A stretch of DNA of 64,000 nucleotides from Osmia lignaria lignaria (Eukaryota > Arthropoda > Insecta > Hymenoptera > Megachilidae). Position 1 is the first letter of the stretch. Each line of letters starts with the position of its first letter. The stretch spans positions 17,174,001 to 17,238,000 of the forward strand of contig NW_027478162.1 of the NCBI RefSeq assembly GCF_051020975.1, given 5' to 3'. Below, piece after piece: positions 23,259 to 34,832 of this stretch. Under the pieces are notes generated by a model that was given only the letters and a program-made list of their open reading frames with translations, did no database searches and was not told where the DNA came from. A program made the translations under genes and the position numbers.

Positions 23259-24540
23259 TCAGATGCGTAGTTCTCGAGATATATCAAGACATTTAAAAGT
23301 TCCGAAGCCGCACCAACATAATAGAGATACAGAAACACCGTGGCCCCTTTCTTTGAGATAACTCTGCACTATTGCGAGCTGCAAATGCCACTTCCAGCTT
23401 AGCTGTGCAGAAGAAGAACAACAAGAAGAAGAAATATCTCGAAATATGTCCGTCAGGCCCCTTCCCTTGAGATATATCTGCAAATATCTCGGAAACGAAG
23501 CGAGCTATGGCAAAATGTTAAGAGACCTTTTTTGTAGAGAATTATGTTTCCTACAATTTATGTTCTATGATATTTTTTGATCAGAAGCGTAGTTCTCGAG
23601 ATATATCATGATATTTAAAAGTTCCGAAGCCGCACCAACATAATAGAGATACAGAAACACCGTGGCCCCTTTCTTTGAGATAACTCTGCACTATTGCGAG
23701 CTGCAAATGCCACTTCCAGCTTAGCTGTGCAGAAGAAGAACAAGAAGAAGAAGAAATATCTCGAAATATGTCCGTCAGGCCCCTTCCCTTGAGATAAATC
23801 TGCAAATATCTCGGAAACGAAGCGAGCTATGGCAAAATGTTAAGAGACCTTTTTTGTAGAGAATTATGTTTCCTACAATTTATGTTCTATGATATTTTTT
23901 GATCAGAAGCGTAGTTTTCGAGATATATCGAGATATTTAAAAGTTCCGAAGCCGCACCAACATAATAGAGATACAGAAACACCGTGGCCCCTTTCTTTGA
24001 GATAACTCTGCACTAGTGCGAGCCGCAAATGCCACTTCCAGCTTAGCTGTGCAGAAGAAGAACAACAAGAAGAAATATCTCGAAATATGTCCGTCAGGCC
24101 CCTTCCCTTGAGATAAATCTGCAAATATCTCGGAAACGAAGCGAGCTATGGCAAAATGTTAAGAGACCTTTTTTGTAGAGAATTATGTTTCCTACAATTT
24201 ATGTTCTATGATATTTTTTGATCAGAAGCGTAGTTTTCGAGATATATCGAGATATTTAAAAGTTCCGAAGCCGCACCAACATAATAGAGATACAGAAACA
24301 CCGTGGCCCCTTTCTTTGAGATAACTCTGCACTAGTGCGAGCCGCAAATGCCACTTCCAGCTTAGCTGTGCAGAAGAAGAACAACAAGAAGAAATATCTC
24401 GAAATATGTCCGTCAGGCCCCTTCCCTTGAGATAAATCTGCAAATATCTCGGAAACGAAGCGAGCTATGGCAAAATGTTAAGAGACCTTTTTTGTAGAGA
24501 ATTAAGTTTCCTACTTTTTATGTTCTATAATATTTTTTGA
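23259..24540. repeat. Mixed monomers with a duplicated 319-bp monomer
   Basis: Monomers start at 23259, 23581, 23903 and 24222. The last two are both 319-bp, B-head, middle-II units of the same type placed side by side, so a single monomer has been duplicated in tandem. The monomer at 23581 carries a C-to-G change in the GAA/CAA tract (gaacaagaag) and tcatgatatt. Confidence 0.85.
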
Positions 24541-25828
24541 TCAGATGCGTAGTTCTCGAGATATATCAAGATATTTAAAAGTTCCGAAGCCGCACCAACA
24601 TAATAGAGATACAGAAACACCGTGGCCCCTTTCTTTGAGATAACTCTGCACTATTGCGAGCTGCAAATGCCACTTCCAGCTTAGCTGTGCAGAGGAAGAA
24701 CAACAAGAAGAAGAAATATCTCGAAATATGTCCGTCAGGCCCATTCCCTCGAGATATATCTGCAAATATCTCGAAAACGAAGCGAGCTATGGCAAAATGT
24801 TAAGAGACCTTTTTTGTAGAGAATTATGTTTCCTACAATTTATGTTCTATGATATTTTTTGATCAGAAGCGTAGTTTTCGGGATATATCGAGATATTTAA
24901 AAGTTCCGAAGCCGCACCAACATAATAGAGATACAGAAACACCGTGGCCCCTTTCTTTGAGATAACTCTGCACTAGTGCGAGCCGCAAATGCCACTTCCA
25001 GCTTAGCTGTGCAGAAGAAGAACAACAAGAAGAAGAAATATCTCGAAATATGTCCGTCAGGCCCCTTCCCTTGAGATAAATCTGCAAATATCTCGGAAAC
25101 GAAGCGAGCTATGGCAAAATGTTAAGAGACCTTTTTTGTAGAGAATTAAGTTTAATACTTTTTATGTTCTATGATATTTTTTGATCAGAAGCGTAGTTTT
25201 CGAGATATATCGAGATATTTAAAAGTTCCGAAGCCGCACCAACATAATAGAGATACAGAAACACCGTGGCCCCTTTCTTTGAGATAACTCTGCACTATTG
25301 CGAGCTGCAAATGCCACTTCCAGCTTAGCTGTGCAGAGGAAGAACAACAAGAAGAAGAAATATCTCGAAATATGTCCGTCAGGCCCCTTCCCTCGAGATA
25401 TATCTGCAAATATCTCGAAAACGAAGCGAGCTATGGCAAAATGTTAAGAGACCTTTTTTGTAGAGAATTATGTTTCCTACAATTTATGTTCTATGATATT
25501 TTTTGATCAGAAGCGTAGTTTTCGGGATATATCGAGATATTTAAAAGTTCCGAAGCCGCACCAACATAATAGAGATACAGAAACACCGTGGCCCCTTTCT
25601 TTGAGATAACTCTGCACTAGTGCGAGCCGCAAATGCCACTTCCAGCTTAGCTGTGCAGAAGAAGAACAACAAGAAGAAGAAATATCTCGAAATATGTCCG
25701 TCAGGCCCCTTCCCTTGAGATAAATCTGCAAATATCTCGGAAACGAAGCGAGCTATGGCAAAATGTTAAGAGACCTTTTTTGTAGAGAATTAAGTTTAAT
25801 ACTTTTTATGTTCTATGATATTTTTTGA
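24541..25828. repeat. Dimeric higher-order repeat, 644 bp x 2
   Basis: Units start at 24541 and 25185. Each contains a monomer with the tail ccctcgagatatatctgc and aatatctcgaaaacg, followed by a monomer with ttttcgggatatatcgag at 24876 and 25520. The first unit starts with an A head and has ggcccattccc; the second starts with a B head. The repeated stretch is therefore slightly out of phase with the monomer boundary. Confidence 0.9.
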
Positions 25829-26469
25829 TCAGAAGCGTAGTTCTCGAGATATATCAAGATATTTAAAAGTTCCGAAGCCGCACCATCATAATAGAGATAC
25901 AGAAACACCGTGGCCCCTTTCTTTGAGATAACTCTGCACTAGTGCGAGCCGCAAATGCCACTTCCAGCTTAGCTGTGCAGAAGAAGAACAACAAGAAGAA
26001 ATATCTCGAAATATGTCCGTCAGGCCCCTTCCCTTGAGATAAATCTGCAAATATCTCGGAAACGAAGCGAACTATGGCAAAATGTTAAGAGACCTTTTTT
26101 GTAGAGAATTAAGTTTCCTACTTTTTATGTTCTATGATATTTTTTGATCAGATGCGTAGTTCTCGAGATATATCAAGATATTTAAAAGTTCCGAAGCCGC
26201 ACCAACATAATAGAGATACAGAAAAACCGTGGCCCCTTTCTTTGAGATAACTCTGCACTATTGCGAGCTGCAAATGCCACTTCCAGCTTAGCTGTGCAGA
26301 GGTAGAACAACAAGAAGAAGAAATATCTCGAAATATGTCCGTCAGGCCAGTTCCTTTGAGCTGAATCTGCAAATATCTCGGAAACGAAGCGAGCTATGGC
26401 AAAATGTTGAGAGACGTTTTTTGTAGAGAATTATGTTTCCTACAATTTATGTTCTACGATATTTTTTGA
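25829..26469. repeat. Short ccatcata monomer plus gccagttcc-tail monomer
   Basis: The first monomer (319 bp) carries accatcata, which places a stop in the minus-strand frame. The second, at 26148, carries gaaaaaccgtgg, gaggtagaac and the tail gccagttcctttgagctg, followed by gttgagagacg. A similar set of monomers recurs at 41270-42232, separated there by one ordinary monomer. Confidence 0.85.
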
Positions 26470-29400
26470 TCAGAAGCGTAGTTTTCGAGATATATCGAGA
26501 TATTTAAAAGTTCCGAAGCCGCACCAACATAATAGAGATACAGAAACACCGTGGCCCCTTTCTTTGAGATAACCCTGCACTAGTGCGAGCCGCAAATGCC
26601 ACTTCCAGCTTAGCTGTGCAGAAGAAGAACAACAAGAAGAAATACCTCGAAATATGTCCGTCAGGCCCCTTCCCTTGAGATAAATCTGCAAATATCTCGG
26701 AAACGAAGCGAGCTATGGCAAAATGTTAAGAGACCTTTTTTGTAGAGAATTAAGTTTCCTACTTTTTATGTTCTATAATATTTTTTGATCAGATGCGTAG
26801 TTCTCGAGATATATCAAGATATTTAAAAGTTCCGAAGCCGCACCAACATAATAGAGATACAGAAACACCGTGGCCCCTTTCTTTGAGATAACTCTGCACT
26901 ATTGCGAGCTGCAAATGCCACTTCCAGCTTAGCTGTGCAGAGGAAGAACAACAAGAAGAAGAAATATCTCGAAATATGTCCGTCAGGCCCCTTCCCTTGA
27001 GATATATCTGCAAATATCTCGAAAACGAAGCGAGCTATGGCAAAATGTTAAGAGACCTTTTTTGTAGAGAATTATGTTTCCTACAATTTATGTTCTATGA
27101 TATTTTTTGATCAGAAGCGTAGTTTTCGAGATATATCGAGATATTTAAAAGTTCCGAAGCCGCACCAACATAATAGAGATACAGAAACACCGTGGCCCCT
27201 TTCTTTGAGATAACTCTGCACTAGTGCGAGCCGCAAATGCCACTTCCAGTTTAGCTGTGCAGAAGAAGAACAACAAGAAGAAGAAATATCTCGAAATATG
27301 TCCGTTAGGCCCCTTCCCTTGAGATAAATCTGCAAATATCTCGGAAACGAAGCGAGCTATGGCAAAATGTTAAGAGACCTTTTTTGTAGAGAATTAAGTT
27401 TCCTACTTTTTATGTTCTATGATATTTTTTGATCAGATGCGTAGTTCTCGTGATATATCAAGATATTTAAAAGTTCCGAAGCCGCACCAACATAATAGAG
27501 ATACAGAAACACCGTGGCCCCTTTCTTTGAGATAACTCTGCACTATTGCGAGCTGCAAATGCCACTTCCAGCTTAGCTGTGCAGAAGAAGAACAACAGGA
27601 AAAAGAAATATCTCGAAATATGTCCGTCAGGCCCCTTACCTTGAGATAAATCTGCAAATATCTCGGAAACGAAGCGAGCTATGGCAAAATGTTAAGAGAC
27701 CTTTTTTGTAGAGAATTAAGTTTTCTACTTTTTATGTTCCATGATATTTTTTGATCAGATGCGTAGTTCTCGAGATATATCAAGATATTTAAAAGTTCCG
27801 AAGCCGCACCAACATAATAGAGATACAGAAACACCGTGGCCCCTTTCTTTGAGATAACTCTGCACTATTGCGAGCTGCAAATGCCACTTCCAGCTTAGCT
27901 GTGCAGAAGAAGAACAACAGGAAAAAGAAATATCTCGAAATATGTCCGTCAGGCCCCTTACCTTGAGATAAATCTGCAAATATCTCGGAAACGAAGCGAG
28001 CTATGGCAAAATGTTAAGAGACCTTTTTTGTAGAGAATTAAGTTTTCTACTTTTTATGTTCCATGATATTTTTTGATCAGATGCGTAGTTCTCGAGATAT
28101 ATCAAGATATTTAAAAGTTCCGAAGCTGCACCAACATAATAGAGATACAGAAACACCGTGGCCCCTTTCTTTGAGATAATTCTGCACTAGTGCGAGCCGC
28201 AAATGCCACTTCCAGCTTAGCTGTGCAGAAGAAGAACAACAAGAAGAAGAAATATCTCGAAATATGTCTGTCAGGCCCCTTCCCTTGAGATAAATCTGCA
28301 AATATCGCGGAAACGATGCGAGCTATGGCAAAATGTTAAGAGCCCTTTTTTGTAGAGAATTAAGTTTCCTACTTTTTATCTTCTATGATATTTTTTGATC
28401 AGATGCGTAGTTCTCGAGATATATCAAGATATTTAAAAGTTCCGAAGCCGCACCAACATAATAGAGATACAGAAACACCGTGGCCCCTCTCTTTGAGATA
28501 ACTCTGCACTATTGCGAGCTGGAAATGCCACTTCCAGTTTAGCTGTGCAGAAGAAGAACAACAAGAAGAAGAAATATCTCGAAATATGTCCGTTAGGCCC
28601 CTTCCCTTGAGATAAATCTGCAAATATCTCGGAAACGAAGCGAGCTATGGCAAAATGTTAAGAGACCTTTTTTGTAGAGAATTAAGTTTCCTACTTTTTA
28701 TGTTCTATGATATTTTTTGATCAGATGCGTAGTTCTCGAGATATATCAAGATATTTAAAAGTTCCGAAGCCGCACCAACATAATAGAGATACAGAAAAAC
28801 CGTGGCCCCTTTCTTTGAGATAACTCTGCACTATTGCGAGCTGCAAATGCCACTTCCAGCTTAGCTGCGCAGAGGTAGAACAACAAGAAGAAGAAATATC
28901 TCGAAATATGTCCGTCAGGCCAGTTCCTTTGAGCTGAATCTGCAAATATCTCGGAAACGAAGCGAGCTATGGCAAAATGTTGAGAGACCTTTTTTGTAGA
29001 GAATTACGTTTCCTACAATTTATGTTCTATGATATTTTTTGATCAGAAGCGTAGTTTTCGAGATATATCGAGATATTTAAAAGTTCCGAAGCCGCACCAA
29101 CATAATAGAGATACAGAAACACCGTGGCCCCTTTCTTTGAGATAACTCTGCACTAGTGCGAGCCGCAAATGCCACTTCCAGTTTAGCTGTGCAGAAGAAG
29201 AACAACAAGAAGAAGAAATATCTCGAAATATGTCCGTTAGGCCCCTTCCCTTGAGATAAATCTGCAAATATCTCGGAAACGAAGCGAGCTATGGCAAAAT
29301 GTTAAGAGACCTTTTTTGTAGAGAATTAAGTTTCCTACTTTTTATGTTCTATGATATTTTTTGATCAGATGCGTAGTTCTCGTGATATATCAAGATATTT

Positions 29401-31500
29401 AAAAGTTCCGAAGCCGCACCAACATAATAGAGATACAGAAACACCGTGGCCCCTTTCTTTGAGATAACTCTGCACTATTGCGAGCTGCAAATGCCACTTC
29501 CAGCTTAGCTGTGCAGAAGAAGAACAACAGGAAAAAGAAATATCTCGAAATATGTCCGTCAGGCCCCTTACCTTGAGATAAATCTGCAAATATCTCGGAA
29601 ACGAAGCGAGCTATGGCAAAATGTTAAGAGACCTTTTTTGTAGAGAATTAAGTTTTCTACTTTTTATGTTCCATGATATTTTTTGATCAGATGCGTAGTT
29701 CTCGAGATATATCAAGATATTTAAAAGTTCCGAAGCTGCACCAACATAATAGAGATACAGAAACACCGTGGCCCCTTTCTTTGAGATAATTCTGCACTAG
29801 TGCGAGCCGCAAATGCCACTTCCAGCTTAGCTGTGCAGAAGAAGAACAACAAGAAGAAGAAATATCTCGAAATATGTCCGTCAGGCCCCTTCCCTTGAGA
29901 TAAATCTGCAAATATCTCGGAAACGATGCGAGCTATGGCAAAATGTTAAGAGCCCTTTTTTGTAGAGAATTAAGTTTCCTACTTTTTATCTTCTATGATA
30001 TTTTTTGATCAGATGCGTAGTTCTCGAGATATATCAAGATATTTAAAAGTTCCGAAGCCGCACCAACATAATAGAGATACAGAAACACCGTGGCCCCTTT
30101 CTTTGAGATAACTCTGCACTATTGCGAGCTGCAAATGCCACTTCCAGCTTAGCTGTGCAGAAGAAGAACAACAGGAAAAAGAAATATCTCGAAATATGTC
30201 CGTCAGGCCCCTTACCTTGTGATAAATCTGCAAATATCTCGGAAACGAAGCGAGCTATGGCAAAATCTTAAGAGACCTTTTTTGTAGAGAATTAAGTTTT
30301 CTACTTTTTATGTTCCATGATATTTTTTGATCAGATGCGTAGTTCTCGAGATATATCAAGATATTTAAAAGTTCCGAAGCCGCACCAACATAATAGAGAT
30401 ACAGAAACACCGTGGCCCCTCTCTTTGAGATAACTCTGCACTATTGCGAGCTGGAAATGCCACTTCCAGTTTAGCTGTGCAGAAGAAGAACAACAAGAAG
30501 AAGAAATATCTCGAAATATGTCCGTTAGGCCCCTTCCCTTGAGATAAATCTGCAAATATCTCGGAAACGAAGCGAGCTATGGCAAAATGTTAAGAGACCT
30601 TTTTTGTAGAGAATTAAGTTTCCTACTTTTTATGTTCTATGATATTTTTTGATCAGATGCGTAGTTCTCGAGATATATCAAGATATTTAAAAGTTCCGAA
30701 GCCGCACCAACATAATAGAGATACAGAAAAACCGTGGCCCCTTTCTTTGAGATAACTCTGCACTATTGCGAGCTGCAAATGCCACTTCCAGCTTAGCTGT
30801 GCAGAGGTAGAACAACAAGAAGAAGAAATATCTCGAAATATGTCCGTCAGGCCAGTTCCTTTGAGCTGAATCTGCAAATATCTCGGAAACGAAGCGAGCT
30901 ATGGCAAAATGTTGAGAGACGTTTTTTGTAGAGAATTATGTTTCCTACAATTTATGTTCTACGATATTTTTTGATCAGAAGCGTAGTTTTCGAGATATAT
31001 CGAGATATTTAAAAGTTCCGAAGCCGCACCAACATAATAGAGATACAGAAACACCGTGGCCCCTTTCTTTGAGATAAGTCTGCACTAGTGCGAGCCGCAA
31101 ATGCCACTTCCAGCTTAGCTGTGCAGAAGAAGAAAAACAAGAAGAAGAAATATCTCGAAATATGTCCGTCAGGCCCCTTCGCTTGAGATAAATCTGCAAA
31201 TATCTCGGAAACGAAGCGAGCTATGGCAAAATGTTAACAGCCCTTTTTTGTAGAAAATTAAGTTTCCTACTTTTTATCTTCTATGATATTTTTTGATCAG
31301 ATGCGTAGTTCTCGAGATATATCAAGACATTTAAAAGTTCCGAAGCCGCACCAACATAATAGAGATACAGAAACACCGTGGCCCCTCTCTTTGAGATAAC
31401 TCTGCACTATTGCGAGCTGGAAATGCCACTTCCAGTTTAGCTGTGCAGAAGAAGAACAACAAGAAGAAGAAATATCTCGAAATATGTCCGTCAGGCCCCT
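26470..31500. repeat. Macro-duplication 2, first copy
   Basis: Variant order from the monomer at 26470 (aaccctgcac, aatacctcg) to the one at 31297 is matched from 34833 to about 39520. The starting offset is 8,363 bp and becomes 8,041 bp by 30975, so this copy has one net extra monomer. Marks include ccccttaccttgag with caggaaaaag (27433, 27755, 29365), gaagctgcacc with gataattctgc (28077, 29687), the gccagttcc tail (28721, 30653) and ccccttcgcttgag (30975). The right limit is approximate. Confidence 0.84.
27433..28076. repeat. Tandem pair of ccccttacc-tail monomers
   Basis: Two adjacent 322-bp monomers share caggaaaaagaaat, ccccttaccttgag and gttttctactttttatgttcc. They differ at the head, where 27433 has ctcgtgatat and 27755 has ctcgagatat. 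In the second macro copy the equivalent place alternates this type with the gaagctgcacc type. Confidence 0.85.
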
Positions 31501-33544
31501 TCCCTTGAGATATATCTGCAAATATCTCGGAAACCAAGCGAGCTATGGCAAAATGTTTAGAGACCTTTCTTGTAGAGAATTAAGTTTCCTACTTTTTATG
31601 TAGTATGATATTTTTTGATCAGATGCGTAGTTCTCGAGATATATCAAGATATTTAAAAGTTCCGAAGCCGCACCAACATAATAGAGATACAGAAACACCG
31701 TGGCCCCTTTCTTTGAGATATCTCTGCACTAGTGCGAGCCGCAAATGCCACTTCCATCTTAGCTGTGCAGAAGAAGAACAACAAGAAGAAGAAATATCTC
31801 GAAATATGTCCGTCAGGCCACTTCCCTTGAGATAAATCTGCAAATATCTCGGAAACGAAGCGAGCTATAGCAAAATGTTAAGAGACCTTTTTTGTAGAGA
31901 ATTAAGTTTAATACTTTTTATGTTCTATGATATTTTTTGATCAGAAGCGTAGTTCTCGAGATATATCAAGATATTTAAAAGTTCCGAAGCCGCACCATCA
32001 TAATAGAGATACAGAAACACCGTGGCCCCTTTCTTTGAGATACCTCTGCACTAGTGCGAGCCGCAAATGCCACTTCCAGCTTAGCTGTGCAGAAGAAGAA
32101 CAACAAGAAGAAATATCTCGAAATATGTCCGTCAGGCCCCTTCCCTTGAGATATATCTGCAAATATCTCGGAAACGAAGTGAGCTATGGCAAAATGTTAA
32201 GAGACCTTTTTGGTAGAGAATTATGTTTCCTACTTTTTATGTTCTATGATATTTTTTGATCAGATGCGTAGTTCTCGAGATATATCAAGATATTTAAAAG
32301 TTCCGAAGCCGCACCAACATAATAGAGATACAGAAACACCGTGGCCCCTTTCTTTGAGATAACTCTGCACTATTGCGAGCTGCAAATGCCACTTCCAGCT
32401 TAGCTGTGCAGAAGAAGAACAACAAGAAGAAGAAATATCTCGAAATATGTCCGTCAGGCCCCTTCCCTTGAGATATATCTGCAAATATCTCGGAAACCAA
32501 GCGAGCTATGGCAAAATGTTAAGAGACCTTTTTTGTAGAGAATTATGTTTCCTACAATTTATGTTCCATGATATTTTTTGATCAGAAGCGTAGTTTTCGA
32601 GATATATCGAGATATTTAAAAGTTCCGAAGCCGCACCAACATAATAGAGATACAGAAACACCGTGGCCCCTTTCTTTGAGATATCTCTGCACTAGTGCGA
32701 GCCGCAAATGCCACTTCCATCTTAGCTGTGCAGAAGAAGAACAACAAGAAGAAGAAATATCTCGAAATATGTCCGTCAGGCCCCTTCCCTTGAGATAAAT
32801 CTGCAAATATCTCGGAAACGAAGCGAGCTATAGCAAAATGTTAAGAGACCTTTTTTGTAGAGAATTAAGTTTAATACTTTTTATGTTCTATGATATTTTT
32901 TGATCAGAAGCGTAGTTCTCGAGATATATCAAGATATTTAAAAGTTCCGAAGCCGCACCATCATAATAGAGATACAGAAACACCGTGGCCCCTTTCTTTG
33001 AGATACCTCTGCACTAGTGCGAGCCGCAAATGCCACTTCCAGCTTAGCTGTGCAGAAGAAGAACAACAAGAAGAAATATCTCGAAATATGTCCGTCAGGC
33101 CCCTTCCCTTGAGATATATCTGCAAATATCTCGGAAACGAAGTGAGCTATGGCAAAATGTTAAGAGACCTTTTTTGTAGAGAATTATGTTTCCTACTTTT
33201 TATGTTCTATGATATTTTTTGATCAGATGCGTAGTTCTCGAGATATATCAAGATATTTAAAAGTTCCGAAGCCGCACCAACATAATAGAGATACAGAAAC
33301 ACCGTGGCCCCTTTCTTTGAGATAACTCTGCACTATTGCGAGCTGCAAATGCCACTTCCAGCTTAGCTGTGCAGAAGAAGAACAACAAGAAGAAGAAATA
33401 TCTCGAAATATGTCCGTCAGGCCCCTTCCCTTGAGATATATCTGCAAATATCTCGGAAACCAAGCGAGCTATGGCAAAATGTTAAGAGACCTTTTTTGTA
33501 GAGAATTATGTTTCCTACAATTTATGTTCCATGATATTTTTTGA
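30653..33544. repeat. Nine-monomer repeat (2,892 bp), followed by a partial second copy
   Basis: The monomers at 30653 (gaggtagaac, gccagttcc tail), 30975 (gaagaaaaacaag, ccccttcgcttgag) and 31297 (agacatttaa, middle III) recur at 33545, 33867 and 34189, an offset of 2,892 bp (9 x 322 minus two 3-bp deletions). The monomer at 33545 begins with a B head like that at 32582 and then switches to the 30653 type, which makes it the junction. Confidence 0.87.
31619..33544. repeat. Trimeric higher-order repeat, 963 bp x 2
   Basis: Units start at about 31619 and 32582. Each has a monomer with ttccatcttagc and gagatatctctgc, a 319-bp monomer with accatcata and gagatacctctgc, and a head-A monomer ending in ggaaaccaagcg. 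The first unit begins with an A head and the second with a B head, so the true boundary lies inside the first monomer. The loss of the usual gataac here opens long plus-strand frames, which I judge non-coding. Confidence 0.9.
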
Positions 33545-34832
33545 TCAGAAGCGTAGTTTTCGAGATATATCGAGATATTTAAAAGTTCCGAAGCCGCACC
33601 AACATAATAGAGATACAGAAACACCGTGGCCCCTTTCTTTGAGATAACTCTGCACTATTGCGAGCTGCAAATGCCACTTCCAGCTTAGCTGTGCAGAGGT
33701 AGAACAACAAGAAGAAGAAATATCTCGAAATATGTCCGTCAGGCCAGTTCCTTTGAGCTGAATCTGCAAATATCTCGGAAACGAAGCGAGCTATGGCAAA
33801 ATGTTGAGAGACGTTTTTTGTAGAGAATTATGTTTCCTACAATTTATGTTCTACGATATTTTTTGATCAGAAGCGTAGTTTTCGAGAAATATCGAGATAT
33901 TTAAAAGTTCCGAAGCCGCACCAACATAATAGAGATACAGAAACACCGTGGCCCCTTTCTTTGAGATAAGTCTGCACTAGTGCGAGCCGCAAATGCCACT
34001 TCCAGCTTAGCTGTGCAGAAGAAGAAAAACAAGAAGAAGAAATATCTCGAAATATGTCCGTCAGGCCCCTTCGCTTGAGATAAATCTGCAAATATCTCGG
34101 AAACGAAGCGAGCTATGGCAAAATGTTAACAGCCCTTTTTTGTAGAAAATTAAGTTTCCTACTTTTTATCTTCTATGATATTTTTTGATCAGATGCGTAG
34201 TTCTCGAGATATATCAAGACATTTAAAAGTTCCGAAGCCGCACCAACATAATAGAGATACAGAAACACCGTGGCCCCTCTCTTTGAGATAACTCTGCACT
34301 ATTGCGAGCTGGAAATGCCACTTCCAGTTTAGCTGTGCAGAAGAAGAACAACAAGAAGAAGAAATATCTCGAAATATGTCTGTCAGGCCCCTTCCCTTGA
34401 GATATATCTGCAAATATCTCGGAAACCAAGCGAGCTATGGCAAAATGTTAAGAGACCTTTTTTGTAGAGAATTAAGTTTCCTACTTTTTATCTTCTATGA
34501 TATTTTTTGATCAGATGCGTAGTTCTCGAGATATATCAAGGCATTTAAAAGTTCCGAAGCCGCACCAACATAATAGAGATACAGAAACACCGTGGCCCCT
34601 CTCTTTGAGATAACTCTGCACTATTGCGAGCTGGAAATGCCACTTCCAGTTTAGCTGTGCAGAAGAAGAACAACAAGAAGAAGAAATATCTCGAAATATG
34701 TCCGTCAGGCCCCTTCCCTTGAGATATATCTGCAAATATGTCGGAAACCAAGCGAGCTATGGCAAAATGTTAAGAGACCTTTTTTGTAGAGAATTATGTT
34801 TCCTACAATTTATGTTCTATGATATTTTTTGA
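33545..34832. repeat. Partial copy of the 2,892-bp repeat plus a duplicated monomer
   Basis: The first three monomers (33545, 33867, 34189) repeat 30653-31618. The monomer at 34511 is a near-copy of 34189 (middle III with ggaaaccaagcg in its tail), which indicates a single-monomer tandem duplication. It differs by aaggcattt at 34540 and aaatatgtcgg at about 34735. Confidence 0.84.
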
